NCBI GenBank assembly: GCA_904420265.1
Contig: CAJFUU010000040.1
Coordinates: 1 to 6,231, forward strand
Length of the DNA stretch: 6,231 bases
Direction: 5' to 3'
Origin: an uncultured Clostridia bacterium
GTDB lineage: Bacteria > Bacillota > Clostridia > Christensenellales > Aristaeellaceae
The notes under the pieces were generated by a model. The model did no database searches and had not been told where the DNA came from. It worked only from the letters and a program-made list of their open reading frames with translations. Below are positions 4,736 through 6,231 of the stretch, in pieces; position 1 is the first letter of the stretch; each line of letters opens with the position of its first letter. Both the position numbers and the translations under genes were made by a program.

Positions 4736-6231
4736 ATGACGGCATATCAGCAGGCCATGCGCGCGCCGGGGCGCGAACTGGCCGTTTCGGGAAAAATGAC
4801 GCTACATACGGGGCGGGAGATTGCGCTTACAGGCGCGGACGTGATCTCCCTCAATATCGACGAGGGCGTGAACGACGGCCTGCTTGTGGGCGCCGTGCTT
4901 TCGGCCAAGCACACGCTCAAGCTGGCAGGCGCGGGCGGAGCCTGGCTGCCGGGCGGGGACAAGCTGTCAAGCGACGCCGTGTTGGGGGCGACCGTACAGC
5001 TATCCATCGGCACGGGCGCGCTTGTCGAGCCGCTGTGCACGTTCGTGGTGCGCGAGGCCGAGGCGGAAAAATACGGAGCCGGAATTACGCTTTCCGGTTA
5101 CGACAGCATGTATGAGGAAACGGGCGGAGCGTTTTCCGATACGTTGGCCTATCCGGCCACGCTCACGGCGGTGGTGCGCCACATTGTCGGCAAGACGCGT
5201 TACGCGTTGCCGGACAACGTGCCGGGAGGCAGCGCGCAAATTCCCGCCAAACCGCAGTGGGGCACGTGCAACGTGCGCCAGGCGCTGGGCTGGGCGTTGG
5301 CGCTGGCGGGATGTTACGCCCGCATCAGCCGCGCCGGCACGTTTGAAATTCATTCCGTATGGGAAACAGAGGACATCGCGGAAAACATCGCCGACGCAGC
5401 CGTGCTTTCCAGAAGCTACGGCTTTGCAGACTTTGGGCCGCTCAAGGTGTTGCGCGCCACCAGCGTTCGCGGCCAGGACAGCGAGGCGGAGGCCGAGGCG
5501 CTGGAAGTTATGGCCGCGGGCGTGACGACGGCCACGTCGCAAAACGCGCTGGATCTGGGCGCGAACCCCCTGTTGATTGCGGGCACGGAGCAGGCGCAGA
5601 CGCTGCTTTCCGGCGCGCTTGCGCAATTGGAAGGCATGCAACTTCGCCGCGCTGCCTTCCGCTTTCGCGGCGACCCCACGCTTTGCGTCGGCGCACGCGT
5701 GAGCGTGGACGGCACGACTTCTCTGCTCACCCGCCAGAAATTGCGCCTGGCCAAAGGCTTCAGCGCCGAATGCGAAATGGGCGCGCCCGACCCGAGCGAC
5801 AACACACTGCGCGCCATCACCCCCGAAGGCGGGCTGAACGCGGCGCGGCTGACCGGCACCGTGGACGGCGGACTGCTGGCGGCGGAAAGCGTTACCGCCG
5901 GCGCCATCCGCGCCGGCAGCATCACCGCCGCGAAACTGGCGGCCGGGGCCGTGGACGCCCAGGCAATTTCCGCCGTGAGCGCGCGTGTGGCCGAATTGGC
6001 GGCGCAACAAATCAGCACGGACGCGCTCTATGCCGGCATTGCCCAAATTGCCGGGGCGCATCTGGGCCAGGCCGTCATCGACGGGGCGCAGATACAGGAC
6101 GCCACCATCACCGGCGCCAAAATCCAAAACGCGGCCATCGACGGGACAAAAATCGCCAACGCGGCCATTGACAGCGCCAAAATCGCCCTGGGGGCCATCA
6201 CCACGGCGTTGATCGCCTCGGGGGCCGTGGG
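4736..6231 (+). CDS. Tail hub / tail-tip protein, 3' end outside the window
   Basis: 498 codons are visible and open to the window edge. The start ATG 4736 follows GGAGG by seven bases. Residues 1 to about 375 look like the hub domain of Gram-positive phage tail-tip proteins (Tal/gp44-like): a beta-rich N-terminus (ELAVSGKMTLHTGREIALTG), TLSGYDSMYEE-type motif near residues 118-130, LAYPATLTAVVRHIVG (about 138-153), and a WGTCNVRQALGWALALAGCY helix near 180-200. From about residue 383 it changes to an alanine-rich repeat region typical of the fibre-like extension. Residues 446-495 are five ten-residue repeats of the form A-x-I-x-x-A-K-I-x-N (ATITGAKIQN, AAIDGTKIAN, AAIDSAKIAL). The hub caps the tube, trimerises and carries the receptor-binding end; a peptidoglycan-cutting domain, common in this family, is not seen so far. 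It is preceded by 1.9 kb of repeats. Family assignment is by pattern and position. Confidence 0.78.
   Translation, partial: MTAYQQAMRAPGRELAVSGKMTLHTGREIALTGADVISLNIDEGVNDGLLVGAVLSAKHTLKLAGAGGAWLPGGDKLSSDAVLGATVQLSIGTGALVEPLCTFVVREAEAEKYGAGITLSGYDSMYEETGGAFSDTLAYPATLTAVVRHIVGKTRYALPDNVPGGSAQIPAKPQWGTCNVRQALGWALALAGCYARISRAGTFEIHSVWETEDIAENIADAAVLSRSYGFADFGPLKVLRATSVRGQDSEAEAEALEVMAAGVTTATSQNALDLGANPLLIAGTEQAQTLLSGALAQLEGMQLRRAAFRFRGDPTLCVGARVSVDGTTSLLTRQKLRLAKGFSAECEMGAPDPSDNTLRAITPEGGLNAARLTGTVDGGLLAAESVTAGAIRAGSITAAKLAAGAVDAQAISAVSARVAELAAQQISTDALYAGIAQIAGAHLGQAVIDGAQIQDATITGAKIQNAAIDGTKIANAAIDSAKIALGAITTALIASGAV
6071..6231 (+). repeat. In-frame 30-bp repeats within the hub gene
   Basis: Ten-codon units encode A-x-I-x-x-A-K-I-x-N, in five copies from codon 446 and continuing past the window. 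The nucleotide sequence has drifted while the protein pattern is held, which indicates selection on the protein. Such repeats in tail fibres form a regular beta-solenoid or collagen-like shaft and can change in copy number by slippage. Unlike the intergenic arrays, the period is a multiple of three. Confidence 0.65.

Noticed and set aside
3595..4745. Many open frames of 60-130 codons on both strands of the long-unit array.
   Set aside because: They repeat the same nucleotide units in shifting frames, have random basic composition, and none has a consistent start with an RBS except the hub gene at 4736.

Overview
The window is the tail-structural module of a siphophage or prophage, read entirely on the + strand. 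The host is most likely a fairly high-GC Gram-positive anaerobe (Clostridia-type Bacillota). The reasons are strong AGGAGG-type ribosome binding sites, GTG/ATG starts with short overlaps, and a gene set and order typical of Firmicutes siphophages. The taxonomic call is an inference, because there is no rRNA or housekeeping gene here.

Gene order: major tail tube protein (828-1235), two overlapping tail assembly chaperone-type genes (1249-1545 and 1538-1864), a very short tape-measure-like protein (1854-2408), a DUF6711-type small tail protein (2505-2849), and the N-terminal 498 codons of a large tail hub / tail-tip protein (4736 to the window end). Together these would polymerise the tail tube, set its length, and build the baseplate hub and fibre base.

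The unusual part is what lies between the genes. About 45% of the window is non-coding, which is extreme for a phage late operon, and nearly all of that is repetitive. Region A (1-827), upstream of the tube gene, carries a 208-bp tandem repeat (two full copies and a decayed third) with two conserved palindromes per copy. Region B (2850-4735), between the DUF6711-type gene and the hub gene, has two continuous parts. The first is a CRISPR-like series of about ten degenerate hairpin-plus-purine motifs every 55-64 bp (about 3060-3625), with unrelated sequence between them. The second is seven mosaic tandem units of 150-178 bp (about 3601-4735). Each of these units carries a hairpin (loop GGCAGG) followed by a Shine-Dalgarno-like purine run. 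The last unit is truncated, and its hairpin and purine run are the actual ribosome binding site of the hub gene. Stems in different copies show compensatory base changes, which suggests an RNA structure. None of the repeat periods keeps a reading frame, so the arrays are not coding.

My best reading is a phage tail operon whose intergenic leaders have expanded into structured tandem repeats, with a CRISPR-like or RNA-decoy origin for the 60-bp part as a less certain alternative. A mini tape measure and 2.7 kb of non-coding repeats could also mean a remodelled or decaying prophage, although every CDS is intact.
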